Of a stretch of DNA of 64,000 nucleotides, positions 36,697 to 46,706 are shown in pieces (within the stretch, counting starts at the first letter, position 1; each line of letters starts with the position of its first letter). Location: assembly GCA_016584495.1 (NCBI GenBank), contig WAID01000005.1, positions 930,501 through 994,500 of the forward strand, written 5' to 3'. Source of the DNA: Celoporthe dispersa. Lineage: Eukaryota; Ascomycota; Sordariomycetes; Diaporthales; Cryphonectriaceae. Both the position numbers and the translations under genes were made by a program. The notes under the pieces are model-generated. The model was not told the origin of the DNA. It was given only the letters and a program-made list of their open reading frames with translations, and ran no database searches.

Positions 36697-38606
36697 ATGG
36701 ATCAATCGACAAAGTCTACGTTTCTTGACTTGCCGGGCGCGGCACGACGCTCCATCTATGCATTTTCGGGCCTAAGTCGGCCTTGTCCCATCGATCTTCT
36801 CGGCCGCCGTGTCGAGGACAGCAACCCGACGTCGAGAACGATGGGTGAGTGCTGGCACCTAAAGCGAATCCGCGGCTTCTGCTCAGCCCTGCAACCGGGC
36901 GCGCGCCTCTGTGCGTGTCCACGTCTGCCACTCGAGCTGCTCTTGGTGAGCCGCCAGGTTCACGACGAGGCACTCGACGTCCTGATGAAGACGAATTACT
37001 TCGTCTTGCGCGCACAACATGGCCACCCGGAAATGCTCTCGCCACTCCTTGAAGTCAGAATCCCCGATGACCATCTTGCTCGTATGGCCAGATTGCTTGT
37101 GCGGCTGAACTGCGGGCCATGTCCGTGGGGCCATGACGAGGTTCGCGACGACGGACCAGGAGCAGGGAAGTGCAGGCTTTGTCGATCGCATATGACAGAC
37201 GGCGACCCGGCTCTATCACAAAGCTCAGGTCCTGATGCTTTGCGCATGCTGGAGGTATGGGAGCGTATCTGCCGCCGTCTCGGACGTTGCCTGCAGCCTG
37301 GACAAACGAGTCTCACTCTGATTTGTGATATCGATCCCGGCGACGATGGCCCTGTCAAAGCTGGCCTCTTGGATCCGCTCACGACATACTGCCCTCCACT
37401 CAGGCAGTGCACCATACGCTTGGGTCGCAGTTCAAAATACCAGACCCTAGCGAAAATCGCTCGCGAGACCGCCGTTGGCCTCACCCAAGGCATGTCTAAG
37501 CTGGGATCTGCTCAAGCGGAGAAAAAGTCATTCCCTTTCGATCAGCTTCCCTGGGAACTCAAACTGCGAGTTCTCAAATATACCTCGCTGGGAGCTTTTA
37601 GAAGACGCAGACTATGATCGAAGGTTCGAACGTCTGCAAGTAGTGAACGGTCGGCTCACTTACGGACAGCTGGATCCTCAAGGCACTCCTGTGCGTCGTC
37701 TTAGGAGATGCGAATGCGCTTGCACTGGCACTTTCATGGACTGGTGAGTCGCTTGATGTCCGTTTTTCTTTTTTTTCTTTTCTTCTTCTCAAATGATGCA
37801 ACTGCTAATAGAGCCACCATACTACAGCTGCTGTCCTAGTGCCTATGCATCCTATGCACCTTACTGCTCATGCAGGGTGCTCCCCACCTCCCTCTTCCTC
37901 GTCAGCCGAGACATGTATCACGCCGCCCTCGTGGCTTTCTACCCAGGTGCTCACTTTACAGTCCGCCACCAACACATCGGCTCTGCTCTAACCTTCCTCC
38001 CTCTACCTGCTGTGCCTCTTCTCCGCCGCCTGACGCTCGCTCTTACCGTGCCTCAGTGCTACTTTTGGTTCGGCCAAGCCCCATCAACCATAGGTCACCC
38101 AGACTGGCATCTCGAATCCATCGCCAGCAAGTATTATCCCCTTGGTCCAGAGGAGCAGGAGCAGGAGCTGGGCTTGCTTCCACCCACTCGGCTCAAAGCG
38201 GGATCGTATCGCTCCGATTTCCGCAGCGTGCTGGCCTTTTTGGCAAGCCGCCACCCCGACGTCACGCGGCTCGAGCTCGAAATCGACCTGCGTGCTACAA
38301 TCGAATACGCCGCCTACTTTTTTTGGCGATGCGGGCGAGGAGGACGAGGAGCGCTATCGCTGGACTGTTGACCTTTATATAGATGTAGCAGAGATGGTAT
38401 GTGCGCTTCTCGGCAGCGTTGGAAGTCTGCGGTTTCGGCTGGGAACTTTTGTTGATCTCGAGCCGTGGCTGGAGCGTGAGGTGCTCGGAGAAAGATTTGT
38501 CGGCGTCGTCGAGCCTAAGAAACGACGGAGAATTTTGGCGGAAAGGGTGCCGAGCTATTTTCGAATGCACCAGCGGATAAGAGAATCGCACTATAAGGGC
38601 GACTAG
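36697..38606 (+). CDS. Fungal F-box-type protein, broken by two +1 shifts
   Basis: Two F-box-like segments are visible: STFLDLPGAARRSIYAFSGL near the start and SFPFDQLPWELKLRVLKYT about residue 290. Such proteins link substrates to SCF ubiquitin ligases; the second half (CSCRVLPTSLFLVSRDMYHAALVAFYPGAHF) is typical of a large expanded fungal family. Exons are 36697-37743 and 37828-38606 (donor GTGAGT, acceptor TACAG). The frame shifts by +1 at the T4 run 37596-37599, before EDADYDRRFERLQVVNG, and at the T7 run 38318-38324, before GDAGEEDEERYRWTVDLY. With one base less at each the product would be about 607 aa. Both shifts in T runs suggest sequence error, but loss of an accessory gene is also plausible. 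Confidence 0.7.
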
Positions 38607-39290
38607 CCTACTAGAAAAGGAAGAGCAGAGACATCTGAGTTACGCCGACTATCCTTCCTCCTTTTTCTTTCAGCAGATAGCAACGAATACGATATGCCCT
38701 TTTCTTTTTTATTTGAGCCCTCTTGACAGGTCTAGGCAGGCTTCTCACCCTGACCTTGTGTTTGAGTGGCTTTCCTTTCTTACCGCTTTCGTGGCTGTAC
38801 TTCACGCTTCGGTTGCTTAAGCCCTTTCCCATTGCTGTGACGGTCGTTTCTTGTGCGATGGCGCCACAGTTCTGGTTCAGTACTTGACCGGTAATATTCT
38901 TTATAGAGATATCTCGGAAAACAACATTATTATTACAGATCCTCACCATGCCAATGGATTTACCGGATACTTGTCGGTCTCGATCTAGCCAAGGAAGTAG
39001 GCGGCGGTCGGTCAGGTGCATGTCACCAGACCGGTACAATGAAATTCATGGCCATCGAACCGGAAAGCTGTACATACCTTTCGACACGATCTGGAGTCCT
39101 TCTTCTGCGGCTGCCGGATATGGGAGAGGGATTTTCTTTGCGATCCCATGGCAAGGCTGCCCATCAATGTCTGGAAAACAAGGTATAATATTGCAAGGTC
39201 TTAATTTACTCCTCGGTCGTATCGTTGGAACTCCTTGCAATTCCAACCATGGGACGAGTTCTTGATGATGTCACTACTCGAGGATGGCAA
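38607..39290 (-). other. Spacer with minus-strand gene-like fragment
   Basis: Minus-strand frames at 39246-39046 (CNIIPCFPDIDGQPCHGIAKK) and 39039-38611, the latter basic and Lys-rich, look partly protein-like and lie in the same frame. They may be the 3' part of the decayed gene at 39291-40140. Splice sites joining them are not clear. Confidence 0.25.
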
Positions 39291-40140
39291 TTAGATCAGC
39301 TTCGAATAGATCATGTGTAGATTTCCTCGACCCCAATTCCTTGTGGGAACAACCCCTGCGTGCTTCCGAGTCCTTTGCGACAAACCCTGCCACATCTTGT
39401 TCTCTCCTTGAGACTCTATTCCAGCAGCGATGAAAGGGCCCAAGACGGGCAGGAATTTCCATGAATGGAATAAACCCCCTCCAATATCGACCAGGTTAGG
39501 GAGGCCTCCTACTGGTTTGATGTAGAAGGATTGATTTGCAGTGAGCGCATCTCTGTGATGATTTAGCGGTGGCGGACACGAAAACTTGTAGACTGTACTT
39601 ACAGGCAAATCCTGGCAATAGCGGCATTGCAAGTTGATAGATCGGGGCAATATGTCCTCAAAAACTCCCAAATTTTGTCAAAGCAGTGGTGTGACGCGTC
39701 AACTGCCGGTGGCTCCGTGGTGAATTTGTGAAATAGACAAGACCTCAGATTGTTAATCTTGAGAATTCTCTCCTGAATGGCGCATCCTGTAACCTGCCTC
39801 GTCCAGGATCACACAGAATTTTGATGTTTCTGTGATTTCCGTATTGTTCTTCGTTCAATTGGATACCTAGCACTACCGTACCTACAATTTCGTATTCAAT
39901 AGTGGGCAACTTTGCAGATCGGAGGAGCTCATTCGTTCGCCATCCGGTTACCAGAACGACCAGCTCACCACGGATCTTACGATCCGCTAATTGAACACCG
40001 GACCAGTTTTCCTTATCGTACAAGAGACCAGTCACATAGTATGCGGCCCCGATCCCTCCATCGCCACACCCTCCAACGCCTCGACGCCCAGCGCACCCGC
40101 AGGCACACGAACTAGGACTTTAGTGGCAAGAACATCAACT
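39291..40140 (-). pseudogene. Decayed gene of unknown family
   Basis: On the minus strand, YDKENWSGVQLADRKIRGE and VVLVTGWRTNELLRSAKLP (40020-39900) lead into a second frame reading ILKINNLRSCLFHKFTTEP and CFDKIWEFLRTYCPDLSTC (39760-39640). A good intron follows (donor GTAAGTAC near 39606, acceptor TCACAG near 39557). It joins in phase to ALTANQSFYIKPVGGLPN, LVDIGGGLFHSWKFLPVLG and a stop at 39291. The first two parts are out of register near 39770-39800, and the region upstream of 40035 has stops, so I call it broken. I do not recognise the family. Confidence 0.45.
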
Positions 40141-40388
40141 CAAGACAAACGCTTACACCGAACCTATTTCAACTTTTTTCCTGAGAAAGATGCTGAGGAA
40201 GACAAGGAATTATGGGGGTGATATATCTGGTCAAGTCACAGGGCACGCGCTGTGCTTGAATATAGACAGAAAAGTTCTATTAGGGCTTAAGAAACTAAGA
40301 GCTAGCATAGGCTTAGTAAAGGCTCTGCTTTAGAGCTGAGTCTATAAATGAGATTAGGCTTAGAAAGCAATGCGAGCTTGGCAATAGT

Positions 40389-40620
40389 ATTGCTTTAGAG
40401 CGGAATACTTGGACAGATTTTATCTAGCCTACCTAAGCAATGCTAGAGCTAGGAAGCATATAAGGCTAGTATTGCAATAGCAATAAGGGGGCGAGAGAAG
40501 GGGAGAAATAGGTTCAGTAGTCTTTTGCAATCGAACAAGCAGCTTGGGAGCAGCTCACACCCTTTACCTCACTGTGACCCCTTTTGATCCTGATAGGTAA
40601 GTCCTCTGATGTACTTATCT
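40389..40620 (+). repeat. Dispersed repeat copy B (less mutated, carries promoter-like TATA box)
   Basis: This copy matches 34169-34400 along its length. It keeps C and G where copy A has T and A, for example in GGTTCAGTAGTC and CAGCTCACACCC. It carries CATATAAGG at 40457-40465. It ends at or just past a good splice donor (GATAG/GTAAGT, 40597) that could begin the leader intron of the micro-exon gene at 40721. An LTR-like promoter is a fair guess. Confidence 0.75.
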
Positions 40621-40720
40621 CAGCAAAGCACTCTGCCAACCTGAAGTTTCATATAGAATTCTCTCGCGGTAAGTATTCCGCTGCATTCCATTAGGAATCA
40701 TAAAAGCTTTGCTCACAATC

Positions 40721-41538
40721 ATGTTCAAGTTTTGGCGAAGCAAACGGGACGTCAGTGTTAAGTCTCATTTGTTAATTTGTATATTATAATGAAAACGTTA
40801 ACACATGGAGATCAGAACTACATGCGAGCCGCTCAGGTATGTTGATATTCTGTCTCTTGTCACAATCATAAGTTTATGGACCTAGGAAGACTAACGTCTC
40901 ATTTTAATTATTAGCGAAAGGAGCAAGAGCTACAAGTAAGATATATAGGCATAAAAGTTCCTTGGTATGAAGTAGGCTAACTGTCCACCAGGCTCTTCAA
41001 GCAGAGCACGAGGTTAGCCTTGAGCCTTGGCTGGCCGTCATTATATATTGCAAATGCTAACATCAGGAGAATTGAGCGCTTATGCAAGGAAGCTGCAGTA
41101 AGTTGAAATCCCCATATCTCTCTGCTAGAGCAGTCTACCCAAACTAATAGTTACCAAATAAAGGAGGCAGAGAAGAAGGCCCAAGTATGTTATCCATTAA
41201 CTTATTGGTATGGTGTTCAATGCTGATCCAGAAAAATACAGGAGGCCGAGAAGAACAACATTGTAATGTCATCCCATGCCATATTTATAAGATCTCGGTG
41301 GCCACTAACTTTTATGATATTCAAGTCTAACAAGTCCGCAACCTCGGTAAGTTATATTACAACAACAAAAGGTTTTTAGTCTAGACAACTTCTAATACTA
41401 GCTTTAGGCCCTATACGAGAAGTTTGTAAGTGTCTCTTATAAGCTGGTATGATATCATTGGTATTGTGCTAATGTATTGCCTGCATTTAGTTGGCTCAGG
41501 ATGAGGAGGAGAATAAAGAGCAGCAAGAGAATGAGTGA
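40721..41538 (+). CDS. Heptad micro-exon gene: one coiled-coil heptad per 21-base exon
   Basis: I read ten coding exons: 40721-40750, 40816-40836, 40915-40935, 40992-41012, 41077-41097, 41164-41184, 41242-41262, 41326-41346, 41408-41425 and 41491-41538. Exons two to eight are 21 bases each, the ninth is 18. Every intron (56-78 bases) is phase 0 with GT..AG ends and mostly CTAAC-type branch sites. The 80-aa product is a strongly charged, heptad-like helix; examples of single-exon heptads are RKEQELQ, EAEKKAQ and EAEKNNI. It ends EEENKEQQENE. The ATG at 40721 is only one option. An acceptor at 40729 would make that exon 21 bases too, with further exons upstream (40657-40668) and transcription from repeat B. 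No signal peptide. Coherent helix coding across nine splices supports the model. Family unknown. Confidence 0.65.
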
Positions 41539-42318
41539 GCCTGGGCATATGCAGATCTAGCAAACAGATTCAAAGAAATCGAGCCCGGCTGTTGAATGGT
41601 ATTGCTGTGCCTCAACTGAAGCGCAGTGTCAATGAACCTAATCCACCATGCGGTAAGTGTTTACCATCTCAACTTCCCTGGCTGCGGCTCTGCTGCGGTT
41701 CCGCTACGACAACTTGGCCTCGGCTAGCGGCAGAAGTCTTCAGGTACGGGACCTTGTAAGTTTGTCTTCGACGGGGGCCTCGTCTCCCGGGAGCTGTTAT
41801 AATCGAGGTCGGATCGGGACTGCAATCCGCTAGTATAAGACGAATCAGCCTATTAATGGGCCCCTCACTTTCAGGATGCGCGGACGGTGTGTTAGATGAA
41901 GGCGGGGGCACCGGGGCACCCGTTGGGAACTTGAAACATGGAACACTGGAAAAAGTGCACGGAAACAGAAGTCCTTAAATAAAGAGGGTCGCAGAGAGAG
42001 TAGCAGTTAGTTAATTCTATATAAATAGCTAAGTCTATAGGAAACTTTTTTAGGCATAAGATAATATCCCCTAGGTCCCAGTTCTGCTTCTTGAGAGCGA
42101 CTATCGCTCCTTCACACAGTGTCATCATTCAGTACAAAATAGCTGGCAATTTGGGTAGCTACAATATCAAGTTCAAGAATGAAAATATAGCCAATAAAGA
42201 CATGAAATAAGGTAAAGAATGCCCTAGGGTGAGAAGAGGTGTGTGCTCTCTACTTTATGGCGATTCAAAGGCGCCGCCTCAAGCATTCGACCTGTTCCAA
42301 GGGTGAAAGCAAAGATGT
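41539..42318. other. Spacer downstream of the micro-exon gene
   Basis: Further good donors exist at 41652 (GTAAGTGT) and 41757 (GTAAGTTT). The micro-exon transcript may therefore run on with 3' exons that I cannot place. No other gene is supported. Confidence 0.4.
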
Positions 42319-42990
42319 CTAGAATTCGATGAACCCCATCTCGTAGAGCTTGGTAATGAGCGCCTGTGATATGACAGGCTCGGCGGCGCCGACAAAAACT
42401 TTGTAGGTTTCTTTAGGCTTCGTCACCTTAGCCCAGTGGGTGTCAGGGAAAGGCTCCCCGTCGGGGCGTTTCTTGAGGAGTCCGCCTAGACCAGAAGGCT
42501 TGACGTTGAAACCTGTGGCAACCAGCTTGATCGGTGAATTATGCAGGACGGGGGCGGGAAACGCGACAGTGAGGAGCTCCTACTCGCCCCATTGCACCTC
42601 TGGCTCAGCTGTCTTTACCTGAACATTGACAAAGTCACCGGTCTCGAGAGCCACAAAACTGGTGAGACCGTTGTCGATGATATACTTTGCGAATTCAGAC
42701 ACGAATTCGATAGGGACGTCACTTCCGGCAATTGGGGAAGGGCCCTCGGCAAACTCGAAGGGAATCAAACCCTTTCTCGTCGAGGTTGCCGTCCCGCCAT
42801 GCTCGAAGAGGATTCTCTCGGTCGAGTCTTCCTCGGCTTGGTCCAGACGATTGTACGCTTCGATACAACTTCGCGGAAATCTTTGGCGGCTCTTGACAGC
42901 GTCGTGAAGCAGCTCAATGTCTGGACCAGACATGGCATGCTGTGGAACATTCCGTGGCTTCTTTGATTTTTTCTTTGGGGCAGAAGGCAT
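42319..42990 (-). CDS. Hypothetical 223-aa protein with one in-frame TAG
   Basis: From the ATG at 42990 (MPSAPKKKSKKPRNVPQHAM) the frame runs to a TAG at 42582-42580 (codon 137, after EVQWGE), then continues open in the same frame for 86 codons to a TAG at 42321-42319. The downstream part reads as protein (FNVKPSGLGGLLKKRPDGEPF, split by nothing, and VFVGAAEPVISQALITKLYE). A CAG-to-TAG change would explain the stop. A TATAAAA box at 43078-43072 lies about 85 bases upstream of 42990, which favours that start over the ATG at 43071. I do not recognise the family; the basic start could be a nuclear signal. Confidence 0.5.
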
Positions 42991-43666
42991 GTCGAGACGA
43001 CATCTGGATGGCCAGCATGAGATGATGAGGAAGGCGGGCGAGTCTCCAGAAAAGTGCCGAAGAGGCGGCATTTTTATAGGCTTCTGGAATCTAACTTGTG
43101 AGGAGGGGTATCGTCACAAAATGAGCATCAAGGCCGTTGGTGCCACGGGCACGATCAGAATTCAGCTCTTTTCATCAGGGTGGGAGTCACAGATCTAGAA
43201 TCATGCTCCAAGGGTACTACCCCTTGATCGTATCTGAGAATCAGGGCATTTTCATCTCTGTCGGTCCAGACACCGTGGCTGGGTGGGAGCGATCAAGACC
43301 GTCAGCTGCGCGGTCTGGCACTACCACGGATTCCATGGAATGATCGGTCCACGTATATGATTGGCCTCCTCTCGAAGCGGCACCAACACTCGCACACGAA
43401 AGGAGATGCGATTGGCTATCGTGAAGCAAGCCACGGATTCCGTGGGTGCCTTGCTGGCCACCTGCAATGCGATACGATCCATACCTTCTTCGTGACCAAC
43501 TGAACCCTTGATCGGGCGCCACTTTCTAGAGTTGTCACACTTGCGCAGCTCTAATAAAGACCCCATGCTTCCTAGGAATATAGAAGGCAAGTCCCAAGGA
43601 AAAAGGCAGGAAGCAGAAAAAGGAAAACAGGAAGAAGAACACCGAGACGAGGAAAAGGGCGGCAAA
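42991..43666. promoter_or_regulatory. Promoter region of the hypothetical minus-strand gene
   Basis: TATAAAA on the minus strand at 43078-43072 is a plausible core promoter for the gene starting at 42990. The rest, up to the tRNA, has no supported gene; 43590-43660 is purine-rich. Confidence 0.45.
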
Positions 43667-43771
43667 ATGACAAGAGTGAGATTCGAACTCACGCCTCTTG
43701 CGAGACCACGAAGAGATATTCAAGTTTTGAGAACCTGAACGTGGCGCCTTAGACCGCTCGGCCATCTTGCC
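43667..43771 (-). tRNA. tRNA-Leu(CAG) with intron
   Basis: The minus strand folds as a class II tRNA. The acceptor stem GGCAAGA pairs with TCTTGTC, discriminator A, no encoded CCA. The D-arm block is GCCGAGCGGTCTAAGGC and the T-arm has GAGTTCGAATCTC. The anticodon stem CCACG/CGTGG holds loop TTCAGGT, so the anticodon is CAG, once an intron of about 22 bases after position 37 is removed. The long variable arm is typical of Leu. Ends are good to about one base. Confidence 0.9.
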
Positions 43772-44112
43772 TTGTTGTTGGAGGGCAGCAAATTTGATGT
43801 ATCATAGCCTCTGAGAATTCCTGCCGGCACGTGTCATGCGCAGCCGAGGCCGGGCCGGAAGCAACCTGCGCCTTGCCCTATCAGCTTCTGCTAACATTTC
43901 AGTCGAGCAGCCGAAGCAGAGGCCGAGGCCGGGCCGGACACTTCCTTCCTCACGTACAACTCGACGCTTTCTCCTTCTTGCACTCGGTCGCGTAGCCGGC
44001 TGGTAATGCGCTGATATCTGAAAAGGCAGGCAACCCCAGCGAAGGAAGAGACGACAGGTCAAATCATCTATTGTTTGTTCATGGTGGTGTACTTTGTCAT
44101 CCGTTGTTCAAA
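43772..44112. other. Short spacer before the Spt10-like gene
   Basis: Promoter space of the Spt10-like gene; a repeated GAGGCCGGGCCGGA motif occurs near 43847 and 43923. Nothing else seen. Confidence 0.4.
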
Positions 44113-45905
44113 ATGCCGGCCATGCTAGACGATCCGGCCGCTGCGACCATGTACAGGGCCTCAGGCGAGGCTCCCTTCCCAGGCCCCAACTCACCTCTGC
44201 CGGCGAGCATCTCCCCACGGCAGGTGACGCTGCGCGATAGGCAGACCGTCGCGACGATCGTCCCCTTCGCCTCCAAGGACCAGGTGCCGCAGTCGCTGCT
44301 GCTCTACCTGAGCGACCAGTTCGCCAGGGAAATCGAGAAGGGTGATACCTATCCCATGATGGAGACCATGCCCTCCGACAGGTTCGCGTCGTACTGGTTC
44401 CAGAACTTTGGGGCTATCATGCTCCTCGGCAGCATCGAGAAGCCCGAGGACGTCGTCGAGGGCAAGGACTGGGCCAAGGAGTGTCTCGGTAGCTTCTACA
44501 TCAAGCCCAACTATCCAGGCCGATCCAGTCATAGTACGTCTTCCCATGCGACATGCCGTTCCCTTGTGCTTGTCACCCGGGGGACGATAGGGGAGGACCA
44601 TCTCTCTGTTCGGCGAAGCTATGACTCCTCTGACAGCCGCTAGTCTGCAACGCTGGGTTTCTTGTCACAGACGCCTCCCGGAACCGCGGCGTGGGTCGGC
44701 TCATGGGCGAGGCCTACCTCAACTACGGGCCGAGGCTGGGGTACACCTACTCGGTGTTCAACCTTGTCTACGAGACCAACGTGGCCTCGTGCAAGATCTG
44801 GGACGCCCTGGGCTTCAAGCGCATCGGCCGCGTCCCCGGGTGCGGCAACCTCAAGTCCTACCCGGGCCGGCTTGTGGATGCCATCATCTACGGGCGCGAC
44901 CTGACCCTCGGCGAGGGGGACTCGGACGACCTACTCGTGAGTGAAGAGCGTTTCGAGAAGATCAAGTTCTACCTCAAGCACGGACGGTATCCTAACGGGG
45001 CGGACCGCGCCGAGAAATCCAGGCTCCGGAGCGCCGCGACGCACTACAAACTTCTTGAGGGCCAGAGCCCGGACGGCGCCGACGACGTCCTCATGCTCAA
45101 GGACAAGGAGGTCATCTCCGACCCGGCCCGCCAGTACGATATCGCGAGGCAGGCCCACGCCGGCCAGATGCATGCGGGCATCAACAAGACCACGGCCATG
45201 ATCGCCGAGAGGTACCACTGGAGGGGGATCAAGGACACGGTATCAGACGTGATAAGGGCCTGTGTGGAGTGCGAGGACGGGGCCAAGGCGGGGAGCGGAC
45301 CTGGAAAGCCTCCGACGCCCAGCCATCAGACATCAATCACAACTGCTCCATCACCCCCTTCGCAGCCGGCGGCTGGTGTCCCGCCTGTGCCTCCTCCTGT
45401 CTCTTCTGATCCTGCGAGTGTTGATACGTCCACCACCTCTCGACATCCCGAAGGTGTGTCTGGCCAGGACCATCCACGTCATGCTCCAGAAAGTGCACCT
45501 TGCTCGATGCCACCATACACAACAGGGCAGGCCCTTGGCCAACCCCGGTCGCCGTCTCGCAGCCCGGCCTCCCCTTCACAATTTCTCTACTTCTCGGAAA
45601 CCAATGCCTACCAGCCAATAGACCCACAGATACTAGACCCTCCGCAGCAAGGCCAAGATGCCTCCTTCTCCAGTACACACTACCCACCGGCCTATGGACA
45701 GTTCGGGCAGGACCCATATACTACCACCACTTCACACAACGGCCCTCGGGAAGATATGGAGGTGGACGAGAGTACCATCTGTGAACTACTCGCCGCCGGC
45801 ATTCATAATCGCCAACAACAGGATGGAGACTGCGAGATATCTGATCGGGAAATGGAACTTATGCTTATGCAGCAGTTGCAGGATGGGAGCCCAGCACCTG
45901 GATGA
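44113..45905 (+). CDS. SPT10: Spt10-like GNAT protein with integrase-type HHCC zinc finger
   Basis: Yeast Spt10 is a GNAT-fold activator of histone genes that binds DNA through an HHCC finger related to retroelement integrases. Exons are 44113-44533 and 44644-45905, giving 560 aa (donor GTACGT, acceptor CGCTAG). The GNAT core runs about residues 40-240, with FLVTDASRNRGVGRLMGEAY as the acetyl-CoA loop (R-G-V-G) and TNVASCKIWDALGFKRIGRV as its end. The zinc finger is His312-x4-His317-x29-Cys347-x2-Cys350, within HAGINKTTAMIAERYHWRGI. The long C-terminal part is Pro/Ser/Gln-rich with a final acidic helix (EISDREMELMLMQQLQDG), fit for an activation region. The start ATG has context TTCAAAATGC. 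The gene is intact. The orthology call rests on domain order. Confidence 0.82.
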
Positions 45906-46706
45906 TCATGAAAGCGGCCCTTGTACAGTGCTCTTTTCGTCTGACTTGATCTTCTTTTCTCGATTTTTCTTCCCCTATGAAGCAAGGTGTAGGTCGCCCC
46001 CCCAAAAAGAGAAGATATCTTGACGAAGGAACATGTAGACGCTCAGTGTCGTGGAACGAGAGGAGCAACACCTGATCTATCGATGCAACGTGATATTTCC
46101 TGGAGGACGATTATGAGCAACTAGATCACTTTGACATTTCTTCGAGCCGCCATCATTGTTCTTACACGATAGATTCAGCTAGACTTTTATTGATACCCGG
46201 AATTTCATTCTTTGCCCATAATCCCATACCAAAGTGACTTTGACTACTATGGTGCGGTGCTTAGCCTCAGGTCACCGATACGCTGTGGGGTTGGGCCTGT
46301 TAGTGGTGGTCTTGCTGGAACCAGGCCCCTGTCTCTTGCCCCCACCACTGTAGGTGAGCATCAGGGGATAGGTGGCCCGAGCGCTCAGAACAGCTTGGCC
46401 TGCAGCTGAACGCTGTGTGTGCCCCTCGAAACGTCGACATCGCTTCTCTGTGCTTGGGACAAGTTCCAACATCAGCTTCTTGAAGGGCCAACGACCCCCT
46501 TCTCTCTCTCGACAGACCACACCACAATAAGTCCGTTCTTCTCCCACCGAATGTTGTAATCAAGGACCTGCTGCATATCATTTCTTTTTCTCCCCTCTTC
46601 CCCATCGACCCGACGGCCGCAGAGCCTCGGAGTGCCCACGAACTCCGCCGTCCTCCTCCCCCCCACACGTGCGACCTGACTGCTCAGCGACGGTCCTCTT
46701 CCCGCG
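45906..46706. other. Spacer and promoter of the AP-1 beta gene
   Basis: No gene supported; the last 150 bases are CT-rich on the + strand, as expected for a leader. Confidence 0.45.

Noticed and set aside
41067..41097. A 31-base version of one micro-exon, using the acceptor CATCAG
   Set aside because: It is not a multiple of three, contains TGA in the needed frame, and its acceptor is only a few bases from the branch site. The acceptor at 41075-41076 gives a 21-base exon in phase.
44113..45905. Integrase fragment of a retrotransposon, from the HHCC motif
   Set aside because: The HHCC finger follows a GNAT domain in one intact frame, the known Spt10 order; no catalytic integrase core follows.
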